Source: UMGS1696 sp964430105 (GTDB taxonomy: Bacteria; Bacillota; Clostridia; Oscillospirales; CAG-272). From it: DNA of 64,000 nt. Where the stretch lies: contig CAYSEF010000003.1 of the NCBI GenBank assembly GCA_964430105.1, positions 1 through 64,000 on the forward strand, written 5' to 3'. Each line of letters opens with the position of its first letter. The stretch's first letter is position 1. Under the pieces are notes generated by a model. The model was given only the letters and a program-made list of their open reading frames with translations, was not told the origin of the DNA and ran no database searches. The position numbers and the translations under genes were made by a program. Below are positions 53,438 to 61,890 of this stretch, piece by piece.

Positions 53438-54610
53438 ATGGCTACTTTATTACTGATAATCATTTACCTCGGATATATTGGCCTTGGGTTGCCTGATTCA
53501 CTGTTTGGCACAGCATGGCCACTGATGCACCAGGAGCTCGGTGTTCCTGTTTGGCTTGCGGGATATATTACCCCGATAATGTCGGTGTTCACCATAATTT
53601 CAAGCCTTTGCAGTGGACGTTTGCTGAATAGATTTGGTACGGGCAGGGTGGCGGCTGTCAGCACAATACTTACCGTTGTAGCACTCTTTGGATATTCATA
53701 TTCACCTAATATTATCATACTGCTTTTATGTGCCGTTCCGCTTGGATTTGGTGCAGGAGCTGTAGATGCGGGTATGAACGGATATATTGCACGGCATTAT
53801 AGTGCTATGCATATGAATTTTCTGCATTGCTTCTATGGTATAGGCATTACTATAAGTCCTTTTATCATGTCAATAGCTATAGAAAAGCTTGGAAACTGGC
53901 GTGTGGGCTATAGATTTGCAGGTGTTATACAAATGTTTATAGCTGTTTCAATGTGTGTTGCGATACCTTTGTGGGGTAAAGTCAAGCATACAAACGACGA
54001 TAACGTAGTTGAAACAGAGGTTAAGAATGTTCCTATAAAAGAGCTTGCAAAAAATTCCGGTGTTCGTTGGGTATGGCTGTGCTTTTTCGCCTCATGTGGT
54101 ATTGAATCAATGTGCAATACATGGGCAACCTCATATCTTGTAGATTCAAAGGGAATAACAGCCGACAACGCCGCAGGAATGTTGGTATTCTATTTCATTG
54201 GATTTACGCTTGGTAGATTTATTGCAGGATTGCTGACAACACGTCTTACCAGCTGGCAGATAATTTACGCAAGCTATTCCGTACTCGCTGTAGCTGTATT
54301 GCTGTTGATACTTCCGCTTCCCGATTTTGCTATGAATATTGCACTGTTCTGCATGGGCCTTGGAAACAGTCCTGTGTATCCGAATTTGATGCACCTTACT
54401 CCTCAGAATTTCGGTATTGATATTTCGCAGTCAGTTATCGGTTCACAAATGGCTGTGGCAAATATATCATTTATGTTGATTCCACTTACTTACGGACAGG
54501 TCGTTAAAGTAGTCGGACTTAAATCATTCATTGTAAGCATACCGGTTCTTGCGGTTTTGTTGATTTTCTCAACAACTATGCTTTACAGAAAATCAGTTAA
54601 AGCAAAATAA
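53438..54610 (+). CDS. Major facilitator superfamily transporter
   Basis: A 390-residue protein with 12 predicted membrane helices. The first half carries the MFS loop motif around SGRLLNRFGTGRVAAV and the second half FTLGRFIAGLLTTR. It resembles FucP-like or YfkF-like sugar/drug carriers, but specificity is unreadable. It begins 63 bases after mntP without an intervening terminator, so it may be co-transcribed. A dedicated terminator follows. Confidence 0.85.
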   Translation: MATLLLIIIYLGYIGLGLPDSLFGTAWPLMHQELGVPVWLAGYITPIMSVFTIISSLCSGRLLNRFGTGRVAAVSTILTVVALFGYSYSPNIIILLLCAVPLGFGAGAVDAGMNGYIARHYSAMHMNFLHCFYGIGITISPFIMSIAIEKLGNWRVGYRFAGVIQMFIAVSMCVAIPLWGKVKHTNDDNVVETEVKNVPIKELAKNSGVRWVWLCFFASCGIESMCNTWATSYLVDSKGITADNAAGMLVFYFIGFTLGRFIAGLLTTRLTSWQIIYASYSVLAVAVLLLILPLPDFAMNIALFCMGLGNSPVYPNLMHLTPQNFGIDISQSVIGSQMAVANISFMLIPLTYGQVVKVVGLKSFIVSIPVLAVLLIFSTTMLYRKSVKAK

Positions 54611-54611
54611 C

Positions 54612-54665
54612 AAAAGTGGCTGTCACATTCATGGATTTAACGAATGTAGCAGCCACCTTTGTTTT
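54612..54665 (+). terminator. Intrinsic terminator after the MFS gene
   Basis: GTGGCTG (54616-54622) pairs with CAGCCAC (54650-54656), and ACATTC/GAATGT forms an inner stem. TTTGTTTT follows. It has the same two-step shape as the other terminators here. Confidence 0.85.
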
Positions 54666-54765
54666 ACTTAAGCCTAAACTGTCGCTATATAATTGACAAG
54701 CAGTTGTATTTGTGATAGAATTGAAAGCGTTATTTACGTTGATATAAAATATAACGGAGGATATC

Positions 54766-55257
54766 GTGAATATTCGCATAGCAAAGCAGGAAGACCTCTC
54801 GAACCTGCTTGATATTTATAACTATGAGGTTGTCAATGGTACAGCAACGCTTGATTTGCACCCTCGTACTATTGATGAATGGCAAGCGTGGTTTGATGAG
54901 CATAATAAAGATAATCATCCGCTGATTGTGGCTGATGTTGACGGAATTGCGGTAGGCTATGCAAGTCTGTCTGCATATCGTGCTAAAGAAGCGTACAAAT
55001 CAACGGTCGAGCTGTCGATTTATGTTTCACCTGAACATAGACATTGCGGTGTAGCATCACAGCTTATGGAAGCGATACTCGATATTGCAAAAAAAGACGA
55101 GCGCACACATACAGTAGTTTCGGTCATAACATCCGGAAATGAAGCATCGGCACATTTGCATAATAAATTCGGCTTCACGTTCTGCGGAAGGATACCTGAA
55201 GTAGGAGAGAAGTTCGGCAGATATTTGGATATTGATAATTACAGCCTTGGGGTATAG
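54766..55257 (+). CDS. GNAT acetyltransferase, phosphinothricin acetyltransferase-like
   Basis: A 163-residue acetyl-CoA-dependent N-acetyltransferase. The N-terminal block IRIAKQEDLSNLLDIYN, then TVELSIYVSPEHRHCGVASQ (acetyl-CoA pyrophosphate loop) and the NEASAHLHNKFGF end are typical of the Pat/YwnH subgroup. That subgroup acetylates phosphinothricin, methionine sulfoximine or related amino acids. The start is GTG with GGAGG seven bases upstream. The real substrate is unknown. Monocistronic, with a bidirectional terminator after it. Confidence 0.88.
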   Translation: MNIRIAKQEDLSNLLDIYNYEVVNGTATLDLHPRTIDEWQAWFDEHNKDNHPLIVADVDGIAVGYASLSAYRAKEAYKSTVELSIYVSPEHRHCGVASQLMEAILDIAKKDERTHTVVSVITSGNEASAHLHNKFGFTFCGRIPEVGEKFGRYLDIDNYSLGV

Positions 55258-55297
55258 CTATAGCACAGCTTGCCCCTTTTTTTCTATAATATAAAAC

Positions 55298-55346
55298 AAA
55301 AAAACATCCGATAACCGTTCGTAACGATAATCATCGGATGTTTTTC
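55298..55346. terminator. Bidirectional terminator between the GNAT gene and tRNA-Trp
   Basis: AAAAACATCCGAT (55300-55312) pairs perfectly with ATCGGATGTTTTT (55333-55345), with an inner CCGTT/AACG stem. It begins a few bases past the tRNA 3' end on the minus strand. Confidence 0.9.
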
Positions 55347-55350
55347 TTCA

Positions 55351-55423
55351 CAGGGGCACTAAGACTCGAACTCAGGACACGCGGTTTTGGAGACCGCTGC
55401 TCTACCAACTGAGCTATACCCCT
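55351..55423 (-). tRNA. tRNA-Trp (anticodon CCA)
   Basis: A 73-nt cloverleaf on the minus strand. The acceptor stem is AGGGGTA/TGCCCCT (7 bp) with discriminator G, the D-stem GCTC/GAGC, and the anticodon stem GCGGT/ACCGC around CTCCAAA, giving anticodon CCA. The T-arm is CTGAG-TTCGAGT-CTTAG. The 3' CCA is not encoded. A promoter (TTGCAT, 17 bases, TATAAT at 55437-55442) starts the transcript about seven bases upstream, and the terminator follows directly. Confidence 0.96.
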
Positions 55424-55456
55424 AAACAACACGATTATTATAACACAAACAAAACA

Positions 55457-55552
55457 AAAATGCAATACCCTTTTTGAAAAAAATCAAATTATTTTTGACT
55501 TTTTTCGATGCGAACATTTCTCGCGAGAGTTTGTTCGAGGGTATTGCATTTT
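55457..55552 (-). terminator. Long stem structure ending the lipoprotein gene and overlapping the tRNA-Trp promoter
   Basis: AAAATGCAATACCCT (55457-55471) and AGGGTATTGCATTTT (55538-55552) are perfect 15-bp arms. They enclose a second hairpin with CGAACA/TGTTCG arms and a TCTCGCGAGA core (55511-55537), plus about 40 bases of A/T-rich sequence. On the minus strand it is followed by TTGTTTTGTTT. The tRNA-Trp -35 box (TTGCAT) is inside the 3' arm. Confidence 0.7.
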
Positions 55553-55595
55553 GTCAGTTATTCAGATATATAAATATATGGAAATAAACGGAAAA

Positions 55596-57122
55596 TTACT
55601 GCTTGGATACAGACTGAATTTCTTCGATATCCTTAATGAACTTCTCTACGCTCTTGTTGATAACCTTGTTCATAGACTTGTTACGGGAAGCAAGGTCGGT
55701 GCTGTAGCTGTCAGCCATAGTGTTGAGCATGGAGCTGAGACCCCAACCACCGAGATAACCAAGGTCATAGCGAACAGTGTTGAGAATAATGTTAAGGGAA
55801 GCAACAGATTCTTCATCACGGCTGATCTGACCCTTAAGAGTACGGTCGTAGTAAGCGGGAGTCAGAACATTCTTAGATTCAGCACCGAGTGCATCGAGAA
55901 TGTAACCTGTCATTGTGTATTCAACATTTGTTGTAGGAATAACGTAGGTTGCTGCACGGAGAGGGTTGAGGCAGTGGTAATAGCTTTCCTGAGCTTCGTC
56001 ATACTTTGGCATAGGAAGGATTCCGAAGGGAGATTCCATTACACGCATAGTTTCAACTGCGTGCATTTCACCATAGTAGAACAGAGATTTATCTGTCTGG
56101 AACATCTTGAATGCGGGGTCTTCGCCTGCACCTGCTACAGACCAGCTGTAAGTGAGGTCGGTGTTATACATGAGAGTTGAGAGCTTTTCAAGAACTGCTA
56201 CAGAGCGGTCGTTGAAGAATGTGTTTACAGGCATATCGTTCTCATCCTTTGTGAAGAACGGAACGTCACAACCGATCATAGCAATGGCAAGCATATCGCA
56301 GAAGCAGATTAAACCGTATTGGTCTTCTGTATTTCTGACACCGTTACCGTCGAGGTCCTGAGAAACCTTAGAACCAAGCTCTACCATTTTATCAACAGTC
56401 CATTTGCCTTCTTCCATAAGTGTATATGGATTTTCAAGCTGTGCATTGGCAAGGATAGTCTTGTTAAACATAATAGCAGCGATGGATTTCTTGTAGAGAA
56501 CACCGATATCACCTGTAAGACCATAGCTCTTGTTTGCTATAGAAAGGTCGTTTATAATGTTCTGGTCCCACCACGGTGCAGTGAGTTCGAGAGTACCGTT
56601 ATCTGCTACTGTATTGAGGTCCTGTACATATCCTTTTGCAGCCTGAGAAAGTACATTACCTACATTCAGTGTGAACAGGTCGTATGCACCGTCGTTTGTT
56701 GTAACTGATATGCCGAGAGTTGTGTTATCTTCCGGACCTGTTGTGTATGCTGGCTCGATGTTGATGTCAAGAAGGTCTTCAACGTATGTCATTCTGCTGT
56801 AAGCTGCATCGTTGAGAGCTTCACCGGTAGTTTCAGTAGCGGACCAGTCAACGTCAGTCCATATACCGCCATCGTTCGGGTATGTTGCAATGGTGAAGGT
56901 CTGACCACCGTAGGTTGTACCTGCCGGAATATTTGCTGTGTATCTTTCCGGAGTGTCTTCGGAATCAGTGGCGTTTACTGAATCGCTGTTCGCCTGATTT
57001 TCGGAAACGGAATCCTGAGATGATGTGTCTTTTCCGTCGGTTGAGTTACTTCCGTTAGAGCATGATGCGAGGGTAGAAAGTAACATACATAGACAGAGAA
57101 GAAGTGAAATGCTCTTTTTCAT
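55596..57122 (-). CDS. Extracellular sugar-binding lipoprotein (orphan ABC solute-binding protein)
   Basis: A 508-residue lipoprotein. The signal peptide ends in a lipobox (LSTLASCSNG), and a Ser/Asp/Asn-rich spacer (about 25-60) precedes the binding domain. Family 1 features are DAAYSRMTYVEDLLDINIEP, LTAPWWDQNIINDLSI, GDIGVLYKKSIAAIMFNK, MEEGKWTVDKMVELG and FGILPMPKYDEAQESYYH. No permease or ATPase gene is adjacent. It resembles the lipoprotein at 31196. The start ATG is placed eight bases after an AGG site. A TTGACA/TATTAT promoter with 17-base spacing lies at 57211-57239. Confidence 0.85.
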   Translation of the reverse strand: MKKSISLLLCLCMLLSTLASCSNGSNSTDGKDTSSQDSVSENQANSDSVNATDSEDTPERYTANIPAGTTYGGQTFTIATYPNDGGIWTDVDWSATETTGEALNDAAYSRMTYVEDLLDINIEPAYTTGPEDNTTLGISVTTNDGAYDLFTLNVGNVLSQAAKGYVQDLNTVADNGTLELTAPWWDQNIINDLSIANKSYGLTGDIGVLYKKSIAAIMFNKTILANAQLENPYTLMEEGKWTVDKMVELGSKVSQDLDGNGVRNTEDQYGLICFCDMLAIAMIGCDVPFFTKDENDMPVNTFFNDRSVAVLEKLSTLMYNTDLTYSWSVAGAGEDPAFKMFQTDKSLFYYGEMHAVETMRVMESPFGILPMPKYDEAQESYYHCLNPLRAATYVIPTTNVEYTMTGYILDALGAESKNVLTPAYYDRTLKGQISRDEESVASLNIILNTVRYDLGYLGGWGLSSMLNTMADSYSTDLASRNKSMNKVINKSVEKFIKDIEEIQSVSKQ

Positions 57123-57210
57123 ATTCATAACCTGCCTTAATAAATAATATAAATATATATATGGAAATACCTGCACTTTATTGTAATTCTAAAGGGGTAT
57201 TACCATTTAT

Positions 57211-57239
57211 ATAATACAGTAAATTGGTTGTTTTGTCAA
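57211..57239 (-). promoter_or_regulatory. Promoter of the sugar-binding lipoprotein gene
   Basis: Minus strand: TTGACA (57234-57239), a 17-base spacer and TATTAT (57211-57216). The remaining bases 57240-57418 are very AT-rich, and I see no gene or structure in them. Confidence 0.75.
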
Positions 57240-57418
57240 TGGATTGTCCTTGGGTTTATTGAAAGTTTGCATAATCGTTATTTATTCGTTCATAAAATTC
57301 AGTTTGATGCTAAAGCTGTTCGTATATTTCTAAGAATACTTAAAATTAACATTGTATTATTTAATTATTGGCAGAAAAATAAAATAATATTCGCATGAAA
57401 AATAATAAATCTGAACAT

Positions 57419-57470
57419 AAAAATGCAGCATGGATTTGGAATATGAATCCAAATACAAGCTGCATTTTTG
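57419..57470 (-). terminator. Intrinsic terminator after the aldo/keto reductase gene
   Basis: AAAAATGCAGC (57419-57429) pairs with GCTGCATTTTT (57459-57469), with an inner TTTGGA/TCCAAA stem. It lies 44 bases past the stop codon on the minus strand. Confidence 0.85.
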
Positions 57471-57513
57471 AATTATTTAATTGTAAATATAAATTCGCTG
57501 TAATATTTCGGAA

Positions 57514-58656
57514 TTATTCTCTCATTTCGCTGTCAGCCTGTTTGAGGAAGTCAATAATTCCGAGCTGCTGAGGACATTCGCCTTCGCAAGCACCGCAGCC
57601 TACGCATTTTGAAGCATCATTGCCATCATTGATAATGTGCTTGTAGCCACCGTTACCGCTAAGCTTTTCGCCCCAGAGGAATGCATCGTTCCAAGTGCTG
57701 AAAATTCGCGGAATATCAACACCGTTCGGACATGGCATACAATATCTGCATCCTGTGCATCCTACCTTAGTACGGCTGTTGTAGGCATCACGAACCTTTG
57801 CAATGAGTTCTTCTTCTTCGGAAGTCATGCATCCAACTTCGCAGTCCTCAAATATGCGGATATTATCCTTGCACTGCTCAATAGATGTCACACCTGAGAG
57901 AACTGTTGCGATTTCGGGATTGTTGCAGAGCCAACGGAATGCCCATTCAACAGAAGAACGCTTAACGGGGAAGGAATCATAAAGAGCCTGTACATTATCC
58001 GGAGCATTTGCAAGCTTGCCACCGCGAAGACCTTCCATTATAACTACGGGAATTCCTTTTTTGCCGGCATAACGCATACCTTCAAGCGTAGCCTGATTGT
58101 TGATATCCATGAAATTCATCTGTATCTGGCACATATCCCAGTCATAGGAGTCAATGATCTCGATGAATTCATCTGCGTTTCCGTGGAATGAGAAGCAGGC
58201 ATACTTGATTCTTCCGTCAGCTTTTGCTTTGTTCAGAAGATCGATCGCACCCTTTTCGACTGCATTTCTCCATTTTCCGCCATTGAGAGCGTGCATGAGA
58301 TAGAAGTCGATATGATCTGTTCCGAGGTTTTCGAGGGATTCGTTCAGTGTAGCTTCCATTTCCTCGTAGCTTCCACACTTGCTGCCGGGGAGCTTTGTTG
58401 CTATGTATACTCTATCTCTGTAGCCATCCTTGAGTGCATGACCGAGAGCGATTTCATTCTTTTTACCGCCCGAGTAAACATAAGCAGTGTCAAAATAGTT
58501 TACACCTGATTCAATTGCGTGACGGATTATCGGTGTGGAGACATCTTCGTTTACAACTTCTGTGCCATCTTCGAGCTTTTTCATTGGGAAACGCATACAT
58601 CCAACGCCGAACGCTGATACTTCAATGCCTAATTTGGGTATTTTTCTGTATTTCAT
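57514..58656 (-). CDS. Aldo/keto reductase with C-terminal 4Fe-4S domain
   Basis: A 380-residue oxidoreductase. The TIM-barrel part (about 1-275) has the catalytic tetrad Asp56, Tyr61, Lys88 and His122 (NYFDTAYVYSGG, IATKLPG, FYLMHALNGG). The C-terminal part has cysteine clusters GCTGCRYCMPCPNG and CVGCGACEGECPQQ, enough for iron-sulfur clusters. This fusion is frequent in strict anaerobes and probably uses ferredoxin-like electron flow with NAD(P)H. The substrate is unknown. A TTGACA/TACAAT promoter is at 58697-58725. Confidence 0.9.
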   Translation of the reverse strand: MKYRKIPKLGIEVSAFGVGCMRFPMKKLEDGTEVVNEDVSTPIIRHAIESGVNYFDTAYVYSGGKKNEIALGHALKDGYRDRVYIATKLPGSKCGSYEEMEATLNESLENLGTDHIDFYLMHALNGGKWRNAVEKGAIDLLNKAKADGRIKYACFSFHGNADEFIEIIDSYDWDMCQIQMNFMDINNQATLEGMRYAGKKGIPVVIMEGLRGGKLANAPDNVQALYDSFPVKRSSVEWAFRWLCNNPEIATVLSGVTSIEQCKDNIRIFEDCEVGCMTSEEEELIAKVRDAYNSRTKVGCTGCRYCMPCPNGVDIPRIFSTWNDAFLWGEKLSGNGGYKHIINDGNDASKCVGCGACEGECPQQLGIIDFLKQADSEMRE

Positions 58657-58696
58657 ATAAATTCCTGCCTTTTCTTTATGTATATTACAATAATAT

Positions 58697-58725
58697 ATTG
58701 TACATTGTAAAGTGTTTCATGTCAA
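58697..58725 (-). promoter_or_regulatory. Promoter of the aldo/keto reductase gene
   Basis: Minus strand: TTGACA (58720-58725), a 17-base spacer and TACAAT (58697-58702), about 40 bases from the ATG. Confidence 0.8.
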
Positions 58726-58839
58726 TAATAAAGAGATATTTTGACAAGGACAGAACACGAATTTATAGTTTGTTTACAATTTTACAAGCCGTTTCAAAAG
58801 TACGGCAGCAGGGGGAAGCATAGAAATACAGAGAATTAA

Positions 58840-59970
58840 TTAGTCATCGTTTTCGTTATCAGCTTCAAACAGTGCGGTTTCAATATCGGCTTTAGTTATT
58901 TTCATAAGGTCGTCACGAGTGACATTTTCCATTTCAGCAATGCGGTTAGCCTGTTCGGTGAGTATTTTTTCAAATGTATTGCGTACACCTCTTGCGTTGC
59001 CAAACTCTCCTGCTGCATCTCCTACAGCAACAAAATATTCCTTTACTGTATTTTCTGCATCACTGTCGAGTACATAACAGCTCTTTTCGCAGTTCATTTT
59101 GAAAATTCCGAGCATTTCGTCGGCTGTATAGTCGATGAAGTCGATGTATTTGTTGAATCTTGAACGAAGTCCCGGGTTTGAGTCAATGAATTGCTCCATA
59201 AGATCGATATATCCCGCAACTATAACAACGAGATCATCACGGTTGTCTTCCATTGCTTTAAGAATGGTATCGACAGCTTCAAATCCGAAATCGTTTTCTG
59301 TTTTTGAGGTTAGAGTGTATGCTTCATCGATAAAAAGCACACTTCCTTTTGCTTCCTCGAGAACCTTTGCGGTTTTGATAGCAGTTTGACCGATATATCC
59401 TGCAACAAGTCCGCTTCTGTCAACCTCAACAAGCTTGCCGACCGAAAGAAGTCCGAGCGAATGGTAAACTCTTGCCATGAATCGTGCTATCATTGTCTTA
59501 CCGGTACCGGGATTGCCCGAAAATACAAGATGCAGGGACATATCGGGATTCGGAAGGTCATTATCCTTACGCAGCTTATAGACAGTTGCCATGTTTATGA
59601 GATTTTTGACTTCTTTCTTTACTTCCTCAAGACCTATGTAGGAGTCGAGTTCTTTTTTTAAGTCCTCGATGTTCTCCTTTGGCGGAATATCATCTTTATT
59701 TTCGTGAGAATTACCACCGTCACCGCCATCTGATGCTTTGGTAAGCTCCTTATCGCTTTTTTTGTCATTAAGTTCGTTTTTCTGAGTCGAGGTGTTGTTT
59801 ACAGCAGATGAGGACTTATCAATATCTGATGAAGATGTGGTATTTTTTGCCTGATTTGCCTGTCGTGATGGGCCCCAAATATCATCTGATAGTCGTTTGA
59901 TGTTGTTTTCGGTCATTTTGCGGATGATATCGAGCTGTAGGTTTATGATCTCGTCTTTTTTGTCAGCCAT
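58840..59970 (-). CDS. CbbX/SpoVK-like AAA+ ATPase
   Basis: A 376-residue AAA+ protein. An N-terminal helix (about 1-30) and a disordered Ser/Asn/Asp/Lys-rich linker (about 35-100) precede the AAA module. Walker A is SGNPGTGKT (151-159) and Walker B is VLFIDEAYTL (211-220). The pore-loop region SGLVAGYIGQT and sensor/arginine region PGLRSRFNKYIDF are present. CbbX-type ATPases remodel Rubisco, and SpoVK is a sporulation protein of the same family. No Rubisco gene is here, so the substrate is open. It follows tepA by 76 bases on the same strand. Confidence 0.88.
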   Translation of the reverse strand: MADKKDEIINLQLDIIRKMTENNIKRLSDDIWGPSRQANQAKNTTSSSDIDKSSSAVNNTSTQKNELNDKKSDKELTKASDGGDGGNSHENKDDIPPKENIEDLKKELDSYIGLEEVKKEVKNLINMATVYKLRKDNDLPNPDMSLHLVFSGNPGTGKTMIARFMARVYHSLGLLSVGKLVEVDRSGLVAGYIGQTAIKTAKVLEEAKGSVLFIDEAYTLTSKTENDFGFEAVDTILKAMEDNRDDLVVIVAGYIDLMEQFIDSNPGLRSRFNKYIDFIDYTADEMLGIFKMNCEKSCYVLDSDAENTVKEYFVAVGDAAGEFGNARGVRNTFEKILTEQANRIAEMENVTRDDLMKITKADIETALFEADNENDD

Positions 59971-60046
59971 ATGTCGTGCCTTTCGAAGTTGATAGATTAT
60001 AAAATATATTGTAGCACAAAATATAGAAAAAAGAAAGACAAAATGG

Positions 60047-60766
60047 CTATTCCGATTTTCTTTCTCTTATCATTTTTCTCAGCTCATTCAGTGACTCTGT
60101 AAGTCCGCCTATCGAATCGATCAGTCCTATCTCCACCGCTTCCTTTCCGTCGATTATAGAACCTACATCTGTGGCGATTTGATCTGTGCGTAACAGCAGA
60201 CTGTTAAATTTTTCTTCGGTTACTTTGGAATTACGACATATAAATCTGATTATCCTATCCTGCATACGTTCAAAATAGTAGTAGGTCTGCGGAACTCCGA
60301 CAACGGTACCACTTATTCTGACAGGATGTATCGTCATTGTAGCTGACGGAACGATAAACGATTTTTTTGCTGATACGGCAAGCGGAACTCCTATTGAATG
60401 ACCACCGCCAAGTACAAGTGATACTGTCGGCTTAGACATACTCGCAACCATTTCGGCTATTGCAAGTCCTGCTTCGACATCTCCACCCATTGTGTTCAGC
60501 ACCATAAGCATCCCATCGATATCTCTGCTTTCTTCTATCGATACGAGAAGTGGGATTATATGCTCATATTTTGTTGCCTTCTGACCGTCACCGAGAAGAT
60601 AATGACCTTCTATCTGACCGATTATCGTTAGACAATGTATCGTTTCATTTTCGGATGAGCTGATAACACTTCCGCTTTTCATAATATAGTCAAGGCTTTC
60701 ACTCTTTTGTGTTCCCTCCGAAATTACATCATTTTCAGTGGCTTCTGTATTGTCTTCGTATAACAT
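60047..60766 (-). CDS. tepA: TepA-like ClpP-fold serine protease
   Basis: A 239-residue member of the ClpP/crotonase superfamily in the TepA (YmfB) group. It has LNTMGGDVEAGLAIAEMVAS, the nucleophile loop LGGGHSIGVPLAVS (Ser124) and SATMTIHPVRISG (His147). TepA in Bacillus is cytoplasmic and was linked to degradation of signal peptides after secretion. An acidic N-terminal segment of about 40 residues precedes the fold. The ATG has GGAGG seven bases upstream; an earlier in-frame ATG adds 27 unsupported residues. Confidence 0.88.
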   Translation of the reverse strand: MLYEDNTEATENDVISEGTQKSESLDYIMKSGSVISSSENETIHCLTIIGQIEGHYLLGDGQKATKYEHIIPLLVSIEESRDIDGMLMVLNTMGGDVEAGLAIAEMVASMSKPTVSLVLGGGHSIGVPLAVSAKKSFIVPSATMTIHPVRISGTVVGVPQTYYYFERMQDRIIRFICRNSKVTEEKFNSLLLRTDQIATDVGSIIDGKEAVEIGLIDSIGGLTESLNELRKMIRERKSE

Positions 60767-60929
60767 TTTATAACCTCCGTTTTGTTTTGTATAGTATTTC
60801 CATGTTCGATGAATTTTATACATAATAAAAATGCGAATAAAAAGCAAAAATCAAGTTTTTTGTAGCAGAAATACGGTTTTTTGTGAAAATTCAGGTGGAA
60901 AAATGTTAATGATTTTTTGCGATAAGGAC

Positions 60930-60958
60930 TTGAAATTCGTTTGTAGGAGTGTTATAAT
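60930..60958 (+). promoter_or_regulatory. Promoter of the amino-acid ABC importer
   Basis: TTGAAA (60930-60935), a 17-base spacer and TATAAT (60953-60958), about 48 bases from the ATG. The bases 60767-60929 are AT-rich with no gene visible. Confidence 0.82.
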
Positions 60959-61005
60959 ATGCAAGAAAGATAAATAAAATTTCATTTCTTTACAAGGAGT
61001 TTATC

Positions 61006-61851
61006 ATGAAAAAAATATTTGCTCTCGCACTCGCTGCGATTATGCTTGTCATGACCTGCGTTTCATGTGGTGGTTCTGCATCAAACGGTGTTAAGGTTAT
61101 TGACATCGAGCTTACACAAGAAGAATATGCTTTCGGTGTTGACAAGGCTCAGCCCGAGCTTCTCGAACAGCTCAATGCTTTCCTCGAAAAAATCATGTCT
61201 GACGGTACTTTCAATGAAGTTTGCGATAAGTACTTCGGTGACGGCACTCCCACTCCCGTAGTTTCCGCTACTCTCGATGAATCCAAGGATCAGCTTGTAG
61301 TTGCTACCAACGCTGCTTTTGCTCCTTTTGAATACATGGAAGGCGAAAGCTACCTCGGTATCGATATGGAGCTTATGTCTATCTTTGCAGCTGAACTTGG
61401 TAATGAACTCGTTATCAACAACATGGACTTTGATGCTGTATGTCTTTCTGTTGGTATGCAGAAGTGTGACGTTGCGGCAGCAGGTCTTACAATTAAGGAA
61501 GACCGTAAGGAATATGTTGATTTCTCCAATTCCTACTACAACGCATCTCAGAAGATCATCGTTAAGGAAAGTGATACCACATTCGATGCTTGCACAGACG
61601 TTGCAGCTGTAGAAGCTATTATTAACGGCTACGACAGCTCCAAGAAGGTTGGCGTTCAGATGGGTACTACAGGTCAGTTCTACGTTGAAGGCGACGAAAG
61701 CTACGGCTTTGACGGATTTGCTGTAACCTGCACTCCTTACAAGAACGGCTCTCTCGCAGTACAGGATCTTATCAACGGAAACCTTGCATTTGTTGTTATC
61801 GACTCCGCACCTGCCGCTGCAATTACTAAGGCTTTCAACGAAATGAAGTGA
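61006..61851 (+). CDS. Amino-acid ABC substrate-binding lipoprotein, circularly permuted
   Basis: A 281-residue lipoprotein (lipobox TCVSCGGS, Cys21). Residues about 95-281 match the type 2 periplasmic amino-acid-binding fold from its usual start (QLVVATNAAFAPFEY) through DFDAVCLSVG, AGLTIKEDRKEYVDFS and VGVQMGTTGQ. They stop at INGNLAFVVIDSAPAAAI. The segment that normally follows (YGIAVKKG...LL..VN..L..L..DG....I..KWF) is instead at residues about 29-78: VKVIDIELTQEEYAFGVDKA, then LNAFLEKIMSDGTFNEVCDK. The order is therefore permuted. It should feed the permease and ATPase downstream. Codon bias (many GCT, CTC, AAG) suggests high expression. Confidence 0.93.
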   Translation: MKKIFALALAAIMLVMTCVSCGGSASNGVKVIDIELTQEEYAFGVDKAQPELLEQLNAFLEKIMSDGTFNEVCDKYFGDGTPTPVVSATLDESKDQLVVATNAAFAPFEYMEGESYLGIDMELMSIFAAELGNELVINNMDFDAVCLSVGMQKCDVAAAGLTIKEDRKEYVDFSNSYYNASQKIIVKESDTTFDACTDVAAVEAIINGYDSSKKVGVQMGTTGQFYVEGDESYGFDGFAVTCTPYKNGSLAVQDLINGNLAFVVIDSAPAAAITKAFNEMK

Positions 61852-61890
61852 TAGGGTAGAGATACTCCACACTTGATTGCGTAATAATTG

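Noticed and set aside
61081..61872. 263-codon minus-strand frame opposite the binding-protein gene
   Set aside because: Caused by the strong codon bias of the highly expressed plus-strand gene; no Shine-Dalgarno and no recognisable domain.
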